64,000 nt of DNA from Armatimonadota bacterium (lineage in GTDB: Bacteria > Armatimonadota > UBA5829 > JAUSEB01), in contig JAUSGG010000227.1 in NCBI GenBank assembly GCA_030649165.1, positions 1 to 64,000 on the forward strand, read 5' to 3'. Position 1 is the stretch's first letter; every line of letters starts with the position of its first letter. Made by a program: the position numbers and the translations under genes. The notes under the pieces are model-generated. The model was not told the origin of the DNA. It did no database searches and saw only the letters and a program-made list of their open reading frames with translations. This document shows, piece by piece, positions 7,891-15,049 of this stretch.

Positions 7891-8163
7891 ATGCTTCTGA
7901 AACTAAGAAGAAACGCCCAAATCACCCTTCCGGCCGGAATCCGCAAGGCCGCGCGTCTGGAGGACGGGGACGTGCTCGACTGCGAGGTTCGCGACGGCCT
8001 GATCGTGCTCACCCCCAAGAGACTCGTGGACAAGCGCGACGCCTGGTTCTGGTCTCCCGAATGGCAGAAGGCGGAAGCGGGGGCGCAGAAGGACATCGAA
8101 AGCGGGAAGGTGATCGAGTTCGAGTCCGTCGACGACCTCCTCGCACACCTCAAGGGAGAGTAG
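7891..8163 (+). CDS. AbrB/MazE-like antitoxin, copy 2
   Basis: Ninety residues, nearly identical to the product of 5834-6106 (the AQITLPAGIRKAA hairpin, the DGDVLDCEVRDGLIVLTPK strand pair, the AWFWSPEWQKAEAGAQKD tail). Differences are scattered, so the duplication is not brand new. Such similarity raises the possibility of cross-neutralisation between the two pairs. It is followed after three bases by its RelE-like partner. Confidence 0.87.
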   Translation: MLLKLRRNAQITLPAGIRKAARLEDGDVLDCEVRDGLIVLTPKRLVDKRDAWFWSPEWQKAEAGAQKDIESGKVIEFESVDDLLAHLKGE

Positions 8164-8166
8164 CCG

Positions 8167-8460
8167 TTGAGGTTCATCGTCACGCGGAGATTTGAGGACG
8201 CCTATCGGTCGCTGCCGGAGGCGCTTCGGCGCAAGACCGATAAGGCTCTGCGACTTCTTGCCGAGAACCCAAAGCATCCGTCGCTGTCCCTGAAGAGGAC
8301 TCTGTGCTTCGGGACGAAAAGCGAGTCCCGAAGCATATCCACGGTGGGAATATGGGAAGTGCGTGTTGACGGAGGCTGCCGGATGACGCTTGAAATCCGG
8401 TCAGATGCGTTTCTGCTGAGAAACGTGGGGAAGCACGATTCGACTCTCGGCAATCCGTAG
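8167..8460 (+). CDS. RelE/YafQ-like toxin, copy 2 with internal insertion
   Basis: Ninety-seven residues from a TTG start. It matches copy 1 at both ends (FIVTRRFEDAYRSLPEALRRK and GIWEVRVDGGCRMTLEI) but carries an extra segment, TLCFGTKSESRSISTV, in place of the short loop IQGAP. The extra bases contain an 11-base perfect hairpin (8305-8335) that occurs again in an unrelated gene at 21208-21237. The frame is preserved. Whether the toxin still folds and cuts mRNA is uncertain, because the insertion is near the middle of the RelE sheet. Confidence 0.8.
   Translation: MRFIVTRRFEDAYRSLPEALRRKTDKALRLLAENPKHPSLSLKRTLCFGTKSESRSISTVGIWEVRVDGGCRMTLEIRSDAFLLRNVGKHDSTLGNP
8305..8335. repeat. Hairpin element TGCTTCGGGAC inside a toxin gene
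   Basis: Arms TGCTTCGGGAC and GTCCCGAAGCA around the loop GAAAAGCGA. The copy at 21208-21237 has the same arms and, reverse-complemented, the same loop with one change. Both sit in frame inside coding regions. Confidence 0.75.
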
Positions 8461-8492
8461 AACTCTTCTGCTAAGAGGAGTATCATACACCT

Positions 8493-11048
8493 ATGAAGCT
8501 CACGTTAACCATCCTCATCGCCACCCTCGCCATCATCTCCCCCGCCGTGTCCCTTACCAAAATGGGAGAGTTGAGCGAGTATTGGCTCGACTACGCCGAC
8601 GTGAAGCAGGGCGCGACCATTTCGTCACCGTGCACGGCGAACCCGGAAGTACCCAAACTGGAGAATATCATCACTCCCTCACGCGGCGGTTTCTTTATCT
8701 TCGCCGACGGCGTCGAGCAGCGCGAAGAGTTTACCATCGACCTCGGGCAGGAGCGGAAGGTCGGCATGTTCATCTTCGAGATGACGAACACCATCGTCTA
8801 CGAGGGCGAAGTCAGGCGCAAGCCGAACAGCCTGACCGTGGGAATTTCGACCCAGAGCAAAGACGGTCCGTGGACCCGGGTGTACAGCCAGGACCCGGCG
8901 GACGTGGTTATGTCATTTGCGCTGGAGAACGTGCCGGCGCGGTGGGTCCGGTTCGACCTCGGCGTCAACAAGGACGGCATCGGCTCGCGGGTCCGAAAGG
9001 CGAAGATTTACCCGAGATACCTGTTGCTGCCCGGGCCTGAGTTGATGAAGGAGTTCCACACGCAGTTCAAACGCGACGCCGCGGGTCTTGGCGAGTTCTG
9101 GCAAGCCGTTGACGCCGGCACATGGGAAGAAGCCTGCGACTTGATGATCGAGCATTTCGCCAAGTGGCCGGATGAGCCAAAGGGCGAGGCGAGTCCCAGA
9201 GTCTCGGCCTGGATGAACAACGAGGTCGAAGCCAGCGGATGTATATACAAGTACGACAGCGCCGACTGGGACTGGTACAGGCTTAGAGCCGAGTGTCCCC
9301 GTCAGTCGCAGGGCGCGCCTCCGGGAGCGTCCACGATCCTCCATTTGCTGAAGACCGCCTACGCCGCGACCGGCGACGAAGCCTACGCAAAGCAGCTTGC
9401 GGCGCTCCTCCGAGACTGGCTTCGGGACATCCCGTGCCCCGGCGTCCATCGCGGACAGGACGGCCACGTCATCATACCGTGGTCGGGCATAATCGCAAGC
9501 CAGCGCACGTGGAGCTTCGGCGAGATGGTCCACGCCATGTTCAAGGAGAACAAATACTGGGACCGCGACCTCAAGATCAACCTGCTCTACTCGCTTTGGC
9601 AGCACATCAACTTCATGCGCGCCATCTCCCCGGAACTCGGCGGCAACTGGCTGACCAACGCCAACTCGTGCATGTTCGACGGAGCTGTCAACTATCCGGA
9701 GTTTACGCAGTACAAGGAATGGCTGGAGAGCTCCAAGTCGTTCTTCGAGATGAGCCTTTTGAGGGATTTTCTTCCTTGCGGCAGGCCGAGCGAAGATTCC
9801 ACTATGTACGTGCCGATCGCGGCCAACCAGGTTACCGGGCAATACGCCGCGATGAAAAAGGCGGGTGTGACGATTTCGCCCGAAGCGCGGAAGAAGATGA
9901 ACACGCTGTGGGACTGCTACGCTCGAGTCTCCTATCCCGACTTGTCGCTTCCGGCCATCGGAGACGCTCACAGAGAATCTCCTCTGATGAAGAACGGCCA
10001 GGCGGTCTCCGGCGCCTATCTGGAGCTTTTCGACCGCCCGGACCTGGCGTACATCAATAGCCAGGGCGCAAAAGGCAAGATGCCGGAGCAGGCATCGCGC
10101 CGGTGCTCCGACTGCGGATGGTACGTGATGAGGTCGGCCTGGGAAACAACGCCGTACACTGACGCCAGGCAGATGTTCCTCAAAGCGTCCAAGAGCCAGG
10201 GACACGGGCATCGAGAGCAGATGTCTTTCACAATGTACGCCTACGGCAGGGAAATCCTGACCGACCCCGGCAACCCGAACTATGGGCTGCCGATCGAGCC
10301 CAAAGTGAGGCCGACCGCGGTCCACAACACCATTTGCGTGGACGAGAAAGACCAGGGCGGAACGCCGGGCATAGAGCATATCTGGTCCGCGACCAAAGGC
10401 GTTGATTTCATAGACGCCGAGTGCGCCCCTTACAAGGGCTTGACGCACCGAAGGCAGATTGTCTTCCTGAAGTCCGGCAGCGGCGCTCCCGACTATTGGC
10501 TCATCCGAGACACCGTGAGTGGCGAAGGAGAGCACACCTTCGACCTGAACTTCCACTTCAGCGAAGGCGCAAAACCCCAAGTGGTGAATGGTTCAGTCTG
10601 CTCGACCTACGCCGAGGGCGGAAACGCGCTTCTGCGCTGCCTCGACCAGTCGGCAACGCCCGATATTGTGGACGCGAACATATCCCTATTGCGCGAACTC
10701 GTTCCATCCAAAATCTGCCGGTTCAGAAAAAACCAATCTGCTCCGGCCACGTTCGAAACGCTCGTAATGCCGTTCAAGGGCCCCAAGTCTCCAACCATCA
10801 AGGCAGGGTACTTACCCCCTGACCCCGAATGCGCCAACGCCGACGCTGTGTGCATAAGAGTAGACAACGGATTCGGCCGCGACTTCATCATAATCGCCGG
10901 CAACCCCGGAACCGCGCTTTTCTTCGACAACGGCGCAATCAAGACCGACGCCGCAATAACAGTCATACGAGCCAACAAAAAGGGCAAGGTCATCTACGCA
11001 TTTGCCGACAGCGGCGCCGCGACATATAGGGGCAAGGCGATAAGATAG
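8493..11048 (+). CDS. Secreted heparinase II/III-like polysaccharide lyase
   Basis: An 851-residue exported protein (signal peptide TLTILIATLAIISPAVS). Residues ~30-185 look like a beta-sandwich carbohydrate-binding domain of discoidin type (FTIDLGQERKVGMFIFEMTN, then RWVRFDLGVNKDG). The middle is an alpha/alpha toroid as in alginate and heparin lyases (NWLTNANSCMFDG with the Asn/His-type site, GRPSEDSTMYVPIAANQ). The C-terminal part matches the heparinase II/III beta-sheet domain (GHGHREQMSFTMYAYGREIL, then TDPGNPNYG). The family cleaves uronic-acid-containing polysaccharides by beta-elimination. The substrate cannot be read from the sequence. Confidence 0.85.
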   Translation: MKLTLTILIATLAIISPAVSLTKMGELSEYWLDYADVKQGATISSPCTANPEVPKLENIITPSRGGFFIFADGVEQREEFTIDLGQERKVGMFIFEMTNTIVYEGEVRRKPNSLTVGISTQSKDGPWTRVYSQDPADVVMSFALENVPARWVRFDLGVNKDGIGSRVRKAKIYPRYLLLPGPELMKEFHTQFKRDAAGLGEFWQAVDAGTWEEACDLMIEHFAKWPDEPKGEASPRVSAWMNNEVEASGCIYKYDSADWDWYRLRAECPRQSQGAPPGASTILHLLKTAYAATGDEAYAKQLAALLRDWLRDIPCPGVHRGQDGHVIIPWSGIIASQRTWSFGEMVHAMFKENKYWDRDLKINLLYSLWQHINFMRAISPELGGNWLTNANSCMFDGAVNYPEFTQYKEWLESSKSFFEMSLLRDFLPCGRPSEDSTMYVPIAANQVTGQYAAMKKAGVTISPEARKKMNTLWDCYARVSYPDLSLPAIGDAHRESPLMKNGQAVSGAYLELFDRPDLAYINSQGAKGKMPEQASRRCSDCGWYVMRSAWETTPYTDARQMFLKASKSQGHGHREQMSFTMYAYGREILTDPGNPNYGLPIEPKVRPTAVHNTICVDEKDQGGTPGIEHIWSATKGVDFIDAECAPYKGLTHRRQIVFLKSGSGAPDYWLIRDTVSGEGEHTFDLNFHFSEGAKPQVVNGSVCSTYAEGGNALLRCLDQSATPDIVDANISLLRELVPSKICRFRKNQSAPATFETLVMPFKGPKSPTIKAGYLPPDPECANADAVCIRVDNGFGRDFIIIAGNPGTALFFDNGAIKTDAAITVIRANKKGKVIYAFADSGAATYRGKAIR

Positions 11049-11199
11049 CTCGGTTGAGAGTTGAGGGTTGAGGGTTGAGCGAACCCGAGCGCTCTGACGG
11101 CCGCCGGCAATTACTCCCCCATCCGTGTCCATCTGTGGTTTCAATCTGCTCTCAGCGCCCTTGAAATTTCCCGCGCGGGGTGGTAATCTAAATTGACGC

Positions 11200-11275
11200 T
11201 GCCGGATAGCTCAGTTGGCAGAGCGACTGACTCTGGATCAGTAGGTCCTAGGTTCGAACCCTAGTCCGGCAGCCA
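11200..11275 (+). tRNA. tRNA-Gln (anticodon CTG)
   Basis: Full cloverleaf of 76 bases including an encoded CCA. The acceptor stem TGCCGGA pairs with TCCGGCA. The D arm contains AGCTCAGTTGGCAGAGC. The anticodon stem ACTGA/TCAGT encloses CTCTGGA, so the anticodon is CTG, reading CAG. The T arm has GGTTCGAACCC. It is the only tRNA I find in the window, whose glnS lies 40 kb away. Confidence 0.95.
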
Positions 11276-11362
11276 GCTCTTCGGTCGATGATCGCTTCGA
11301 GACTTCCACATACAAGACCGCAAACTCATCTCAGTCTCCAGTGTCTCGTCATGCCCCACTCA

Positions 11363-11387
11363 CCCTGGTAATAATACCTGTTTTTCC
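11363..11387 (+). promoter_or_regulatory. Conserved upstream element GGTAATAATACC
   Basis: CCCTGGTAATAATACCTG contains the palindrome GGTAATAATACC and is followed by a T-run. The same element (54495-54518) lies upstream of the PEP-CTERM gene. In both cases it ends about 115 bases before the ATG. Candidate operator or activator site for a small regulon of exported proteins. Confidence 0.55.
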
Positions 11388-11493
11388 TATTTCTGATGGA
11401 TCACTGGAAAATTCGGGGGGGTGATATAATGGGGCTGGCAGGCTGCCGCATAGAGCAACCGCCAATACAACACATCACGAAGGAGAAGGAAAG

Positions 11494-11700
11494 ATGAAGA
11501 AGGTTCTTGCAGTATCTTTTTGTGTCATGCTGTGTTTTCAATGTATGCAGGCTAGTGCCGGAACTATAACTGGTCCCGTCATTAATCTTGCCAACGGACA
11601 TGCTTACTATTTGCTAGACACCAACGGCTATAAGTGGTGGCTGCAGGCGGAGAGCGAAGCCATTTCAATGGGTGGCCACTTCAGCCTTGACTTCCAGGCT
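11494..11700 (+). pseudogene. Truncated secreted protein, lectin-like
   Basis: Begins with a clear signal peptide (MKKVLAVSFCVMLCFQCM, then QASAGTI) after AAGGAGAAGGAA. It continues with NLANGHAYYLLDTNGYKWWL and QAESEAISMGGHF, which resembles the start of C-type-lectin-like domains in PEP-CTERM proteins (NGHxYYLL...W..AE..A...GGHL). Similarity stops near 11690, where the promoter of a Phd/RelE pair begins. The frame runs on meaninglessly to 11880. It looks cut off by insertion of the toxin-antitoxin cassette, though part of the original gene may have been short. Confidence 0.55.
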
Positions 11701-11708
11701 GAATCGGG

Positions 11709-11733
11709 TATAATAGTTGTAGAAGTTACAACT
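11709..11733 (+). promoter_or_regulatory. Promoter and operator of the Phd/RelE pair
   Basis: TATAAT at 11709-11714 is followed directly by the perfect inverted repeat AGTTGTA-GAAGT-TACAACT (11715-11733). A palindrome just downstream of the -10 box fits autorepression by the Phd-type antitoxin. GGAGG precedes the ATG at 11753. Confidence 0.65.
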
Positions 11734-11752
11734 GTTAGCTCTGGAGGCCCGG

Positions 11753-12040
11753 ATGACAACTATCACCGCAAAAACAGCGCGCACGGACTTCAGCGAAGTG
11801 CTCGCAAAGGCTGCTTACTCAAAAGATCGCTTCGTGATCACTCGCAACGGGAAGCGGGCCGCTGCCCTTATTCCGATTGAGGAGTTTGATCTTCTGGAGC
11901 AGTTCATGGAATATCTGGAAGATCAGATGGACTTGAGAGACGCAAGAGAGGCATTGGCGGAGGTCGAAGCTGCGGGTGGTATCGAGGCTTGCTGCCTTCC
12001 TATGCAGGAGTTCTTCGAGAAGCTTGAGGCAAGTGAGTAA
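11753..12040 (+). CDS. Phd/YefM-family antitoxin
   Basis: A 95-residue protein. The N-terminus has the Phd/YefM DNA-binding pattern: TAKTARTDFSEVLAKAAYSK, then DRFVITRNGKRAAALIPIEEF. The rest (LLEQFMEYLEDQMDLRDAREA) is the acidic helical tail that wraps the toxin. Its stop overlaps the toxin's ATG by one base, so the pair is coupled. Confidence 0.88.
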   Translation: MTTITAKTARTDFSEVLAKAAYSKDRFVITRNGKRAAALIPIEEFDLLEQFMEYLEDQMDLRDAREALAEVEAAGGIEACCLPMQEFFEKLEASE

Positions 12041-12372
12041 TGGCCCTACAAGTCTACATCTGTCCCAGGGCCGGTCGGCAGATCGAAGCGTTGCCGAAAG
12101 TAGCCAGGGATAGGATACGGGTCAAGCTGCTTGAGCTTGCCGACAACCCCAGGCCGTCCGGGTGCAGAGTGTTGGAGGCTTCCTCCGATATCTACCGGGT
12201 CCGGGTCGGGGACTACCGAGCGACATACTGCATACGCGACGATAAACTGATGATCCTGGTTCTGAGAGTGGCCAATCGCCGGGAAATCTACGACCGCAAA
12301 GAGCTCAAGGGAATGGTCAAAGATGCTGGGGAATGGCTTGCTGCCCGTAGTCAGGACTCCCGCAACAAGTAG
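12040..12372 (+). CDS. RelE/ParE-family toxin
   Basis: A 110-residue protein with the RelE fold pattern: VYICPRAGRQIEALPKVARD, KLLELADNPRPSGCRVLEAS, YRVRVGDYRATYCIRDDKL and ILVLRVANRREIYDR. The central YRVRVGDYR strand is diagnostic for RelE. The family cleaves ribosome-bound mRNA (RelE) or inhibits gyrase (ParE); the sequence favours the RelE group. It ends two bases before the TTG start of a radical-SAM-like gene. Confidence 0.87.
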   Translation: MALQVYICPRAGRQIEALPKVARDRIRVKLLELADNPRPSGCRVLEASSDIYRVRVGDYRATYCIRDDKLMILVLRVANRREIYDRKELKGMVKDAGEWLAARSQDSRNK

Positions 12373-12374
12373 CG

Positions 12375-13436
12375 TTGTGTATCCTTGTCTGTAGCGTTAA
12401 GACTGTGCAAGTGAATTTGCAGCCCAACCGAACAAATGACCGTTTCGATGGCGTTATCGAGGATATGACGACTGCGGAAGTCAAGGAGATGCTTACGTTC
12501 CTGGCGGATGCCGGCGTCTCAAATATCTCGTTCACGGGTGGTGAGCCGCTGCTGCGGGAGGATATTTGTGAGATAGTCGCTTTTGCCGCCGGACTAGAAG
12601 CGGTCAACGCGTTTGAAGACACGGACGGCGTTTCCCTGCGTCGATCCAGGCCAAGCCTCTATATGAACACGAATGGCGCGTTGTCAACAAGCGAGTTTCT
12701 GAAAGTGTGCCTGGAATGCGGGCTGCGATTGACAGTTTCTTTGCCTGGCCTGAGAACCTACCAAGAACTGACGGCGGGAGGGGACGCTCGCAAAGCATTG
12801 GGAGCCATGGAGGCTGCCAGCGCTATGGGCGTGCAAGTCACTGCGGCGATAACCATCACCCGAATCAACGAACACGAACTGGTCGAAACCATTGCGGCGG
12901 CTCTCCTTGCCGGAGCGGACTCCATCTTGCTCAACCGGTTTCTTGCTGGGGGAAGAGGTTTGGGGAAGATCTCAGAGCTATCTTTGGACGTGGATCAGGT
13001 CAAGCGGATGCTTCTGATCGCCGACGAGGTACTGCACACCGCTGGAAGGTACGGCAGGATGGGCACAGAAGTCCCCGCTTGCCTGATAGCTGGGTTGCAG
13101 TTTCGTAACCTGACTGTGGGCACGCGCTGCAGCGCAGCCCTACACTTCGTGGCAATAGACCCATCGGGCTATGTGAGGGTGTGCAACCACTCCCCAGTTA
13201 GATTGTGCCACTACACCGACATAGACAGCGTGTGGCAGCATCCGCTGTGGCAAGCGTACACACGGCGAAGCCTGCTACCCACGTCCTGCTCAGGGTGCCA
13301 CTCACGACCTGACTGCGACGCCGGATGCAGAGAAGCGGCTCGGCTCGTGTCGGGCGATCCTATGGTGGACGACCCGTGTTTGTTGTTCGACGCCCAGCTT
13401 GCTGATATGAACCAAGGTAATAGGAGGTCAATATGA
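12375..13436 (+). CDS. Radical SAM/SPASM-like protein with degenerate cluster motif
   Basis: About 353 residues from a TTG start. The core has FTGGEPLLREDICEIV (the GGEP SAM-binding motif), LYMNTNGAL, and an alternating alpha/beta pattern of a partial TIM barrel. The C-terminus is SPASM-like, with cysteines in FVAIDPSGYVRVCNH, SCSGCHSRPDCDAGC and the final DDPC. The CxxxCxxC motif is not intact: the N-terminus reads CILVCSVK, with lysine at the third cysteine. The Phd/RelE pair ends two bases upstream, so the original N-terminus may have been lost to the insertion. The stop overlaps the next ATG by four bases. Confidence 0.7.
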   Translation: MCILVCSVKTVQVNLQPNRTNDRFDGVIEDMTTAEVKEMLTFLADAGVSNISFTGGEPLLREDICEIVAFAAGLEAVNAFEDTDGVSLRRSRPSLYMNTNGALSTSEFLKVCLECGLRLTVSLPGLRTYQELTAGGDARKALGAMEAASAMGVQVTAAITITRINEHELVETIAAALLAGADSILLNRFLAGGRGLGKISELSLDVDQVKRMLLIADEVLHTAGRYGRMGTEVPACLIAGLQFRNLTVGTRCSAALHFVAIDPSGYVRVCNHSPVRLCHYTDIDSVWQHPLWQAYTRRSLLPTSCSGCHSRPDCDAGCREAARLVSGDPMVDDPCLLFDAQLADMNQGNRRSI

Positions 13437-14176
13437 TTCGTCGATACACCAAGGTTGGTCCGGTCATTCTGTTCATTCTTCTGACTGCGGCCGACTGCTC
13501 ATCCATTGGCACCGCTGCTGTCACGAAGAAGCCCGATCTTAGCCGCTTCGTGCCCAACGGCTATCAGTTGGTCAGATCTGCGGAAGGTGACCTGAACGGC
13601 GACGGACAGAAAGATGTCGCCCTGGCTGTGCAGGCACGTGACATCAACTACGGATCCGAGAGCAGGTTGGCCAAGATCATAGTCCTTTTCCGCCAAGGCA
13701 ATAACCTCAGGAAAGCTTGGCAGCATTGGGATCGCTATAGTTACTTGATTGGAGAAGGCGAAGGGCCTGTCGTTAACAAGCACACGATTGAGATCGGTGA
13801 CTTCAACGGAGATGGAACCAAGGAAATCGCTTTCCGTATGACGAATATGGGTGCTTCGGACGGGACAATATCTATAAGGGTGTTCTCGTGGGGCAAAGGG
13901 AGATTCCTGAAACTGCTGGAACTCCAGCATCCTCTTGAGGGTGGTGTCAAATACCAGGCCGGAAACACGTTTGCGCCGGGAAAAGCCGTGATGGTCTACC
14001 AGATGATCTGGGCTGACAAGGAGAGCCACGCCGATCCCCACCGCTATGAGGGCGAATACTATCGGTGGAATCCCAAGGCACGAAAGTACGAGTGCTACAA
14101 GAAGGTGGAGACTAAGGCTAAGGGAGAGCGAGGACTGCGGGAGCTTCATTCGATCACGAAGAAGCTCTGGAGCTAG
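13433..14176 (+). CDS. Exported FG-GAP/VCBS-repeat-like protein
   Basis: A 247-residue protein with a hydrophobic N-terminal signal (VGPVILFILLTAADCSS); the Cys after AAD could be a lipobox. Two calcium-binding-loop-like repeats are visible: GDLNGDGQKDVALAV and GDFNGDGTKEIAFRM, as in integrin-type FG-GAP propellers. ATG 13433 overlaps the stop of the radical-SAM-like gene and has AGGAGGT upstream. Likely cell-surface or periplasmic, function unknown. Confidence 0.7.
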   Translation: MIRRYTKVGPVILFILLTAADCSSIGTAAVTKKPDLSRFVPNGYQLVRSAEGDLNGDGQKDVALAVQARDINYGSESRLAKIIVLFRQGNNLRKAWQHWDRYSYLIGEGEGPVVNKHTIEIGDFNGDGTKEIAFRMTNMGASDGTISIRVFSWGKGRFLKLLELQHPLEGGVKYQAGNTFAPGKAVMVYQMIWADKESHADPHRYEGEYYRWNPKARKYECYKKVETKAKGERGLRELHSITKKLWS

Positions 14177-14330
14177 AGTTGTGGGTGGAGAGACCCCCGC
14201 AAACTGCAGGCGGAAGGGATTTGGACGCTGCGCTGACTGGCCATTGTGTGCACATTTCTGTTCTTGTCAGTTCTGTACGGAACTGGTTCATATCATTGGA
14301 CACGATTACTCGTGTAAGGAGTTGAACAGC

Positions 14331-14966
14331 ATGAAAAGATTGTTACTCGTACTTGTGCCATTTCTCGCGATCTTCGTTCTTCCCGCAAGGGCAATACCTC
14401 TGTCCCAACAGAAGAAAGACGTTCCGCTACCCAACGGACTGAAGGCATCAATAACGTGTCCGAAAGGCTGGGAACACTCCACATGGCGCGCGGACGATAA
14501 CTCTAGCGCGGTACTGGGGATCAGAGTCTCCCACACGATATCATCCGCGAACCAAGAGGCGGACATCATGATGTCGCCAAACATGGAGATCGCCTTCGGC
14601 GGCATCTCGGTCCATGGCAGCATGGAGGAGGCGCAGGCAAAGGCCAAGAGGCTTGTCCAGGACTGGAAACACACTGCCCAAGCTTCGATGGAGGATTGGA
14701 ACGAGAGCCGTTTCGCAACCAAGCAAAGGTCTATCAAGACTTACGGCAGTGGTAGGTACAAAGCAATCGTGGTCTATCACGACTACAGAGGGGCCGATTC
14801 CTCGTACCGCGACGGGATCATAGTTGCTGTGGGCGGCAAACACAAGGACAAACTCGGGAAAGATTACACGATGATATACCGCGTGCTGATAACCGGTGGT
14901 CAGTACTGCTGGAAGACAATGCCAAGAGACATCGAGTCCGTTCTCGCAAGCATAAGAGTGCCATAG
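14331..14966 (+). CDS. Exported protein of unknown function
   Basis: A 211-residue protein with signal peptide MKRLLLVLVPFLAIFVLPAR. The start at 14331 is chosen because it opens the signal peptide after TAAGGAG; the frame is open further upstream without a ribosome site. The mature part has two halves separated by a helical stretch (MEEAQAKAKRLVQDWKHTAQ) and ends IESVLASIRVP, reminiscent of PsbP/DcrB-type folds whose last helix reads like this. That comparison is only a hint. It sits between the FG-GAP gene and the peptidase fusion in the same direction. Confidence 0.65.
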   Translation: MKRLLLVLVPFLAIFVLPARAIPLSQQKKDVPLPNGLKASITCPKGWEHSTWRADDNSSAVLGIRVSHTISSANQEADIMMSPNMEIAFGGISVHGSMEEAQAKAKRLVQDWKHTAQASMEDWNESRFATKQRSIKTYGSGRYKAIVVYHDYRGADSSYRDGIIVAVGGKHKDKLGKDYTMIYRVLITGGQYCWKTMPRDIESVLASIRVP

Positions 14967-15049
14967 TGGGTGTTACTGTGCTAGCTGATAGGAACGTGTA
15001 GGACGCTCGGGCGACTATCACACTGATATTCTGTTGTCAGGGAGTAAAC

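Noticed and set aside
9293-10060. Long plus-strand frame inside the heparinase-like gene, and long frames opposite the GH2 gene
   Set aside because: Arg-rich, low-complexity translations without family patterns, mirroring the codon bias of the real GC-rich genes. Treated as shadows.
14046-14330. N-terminal extension of the exported protein at 14331
   Set aside because: The extension overlaps the FG-GAP gene, has no ribosome site and would bury the clear signal peptide at 14331.
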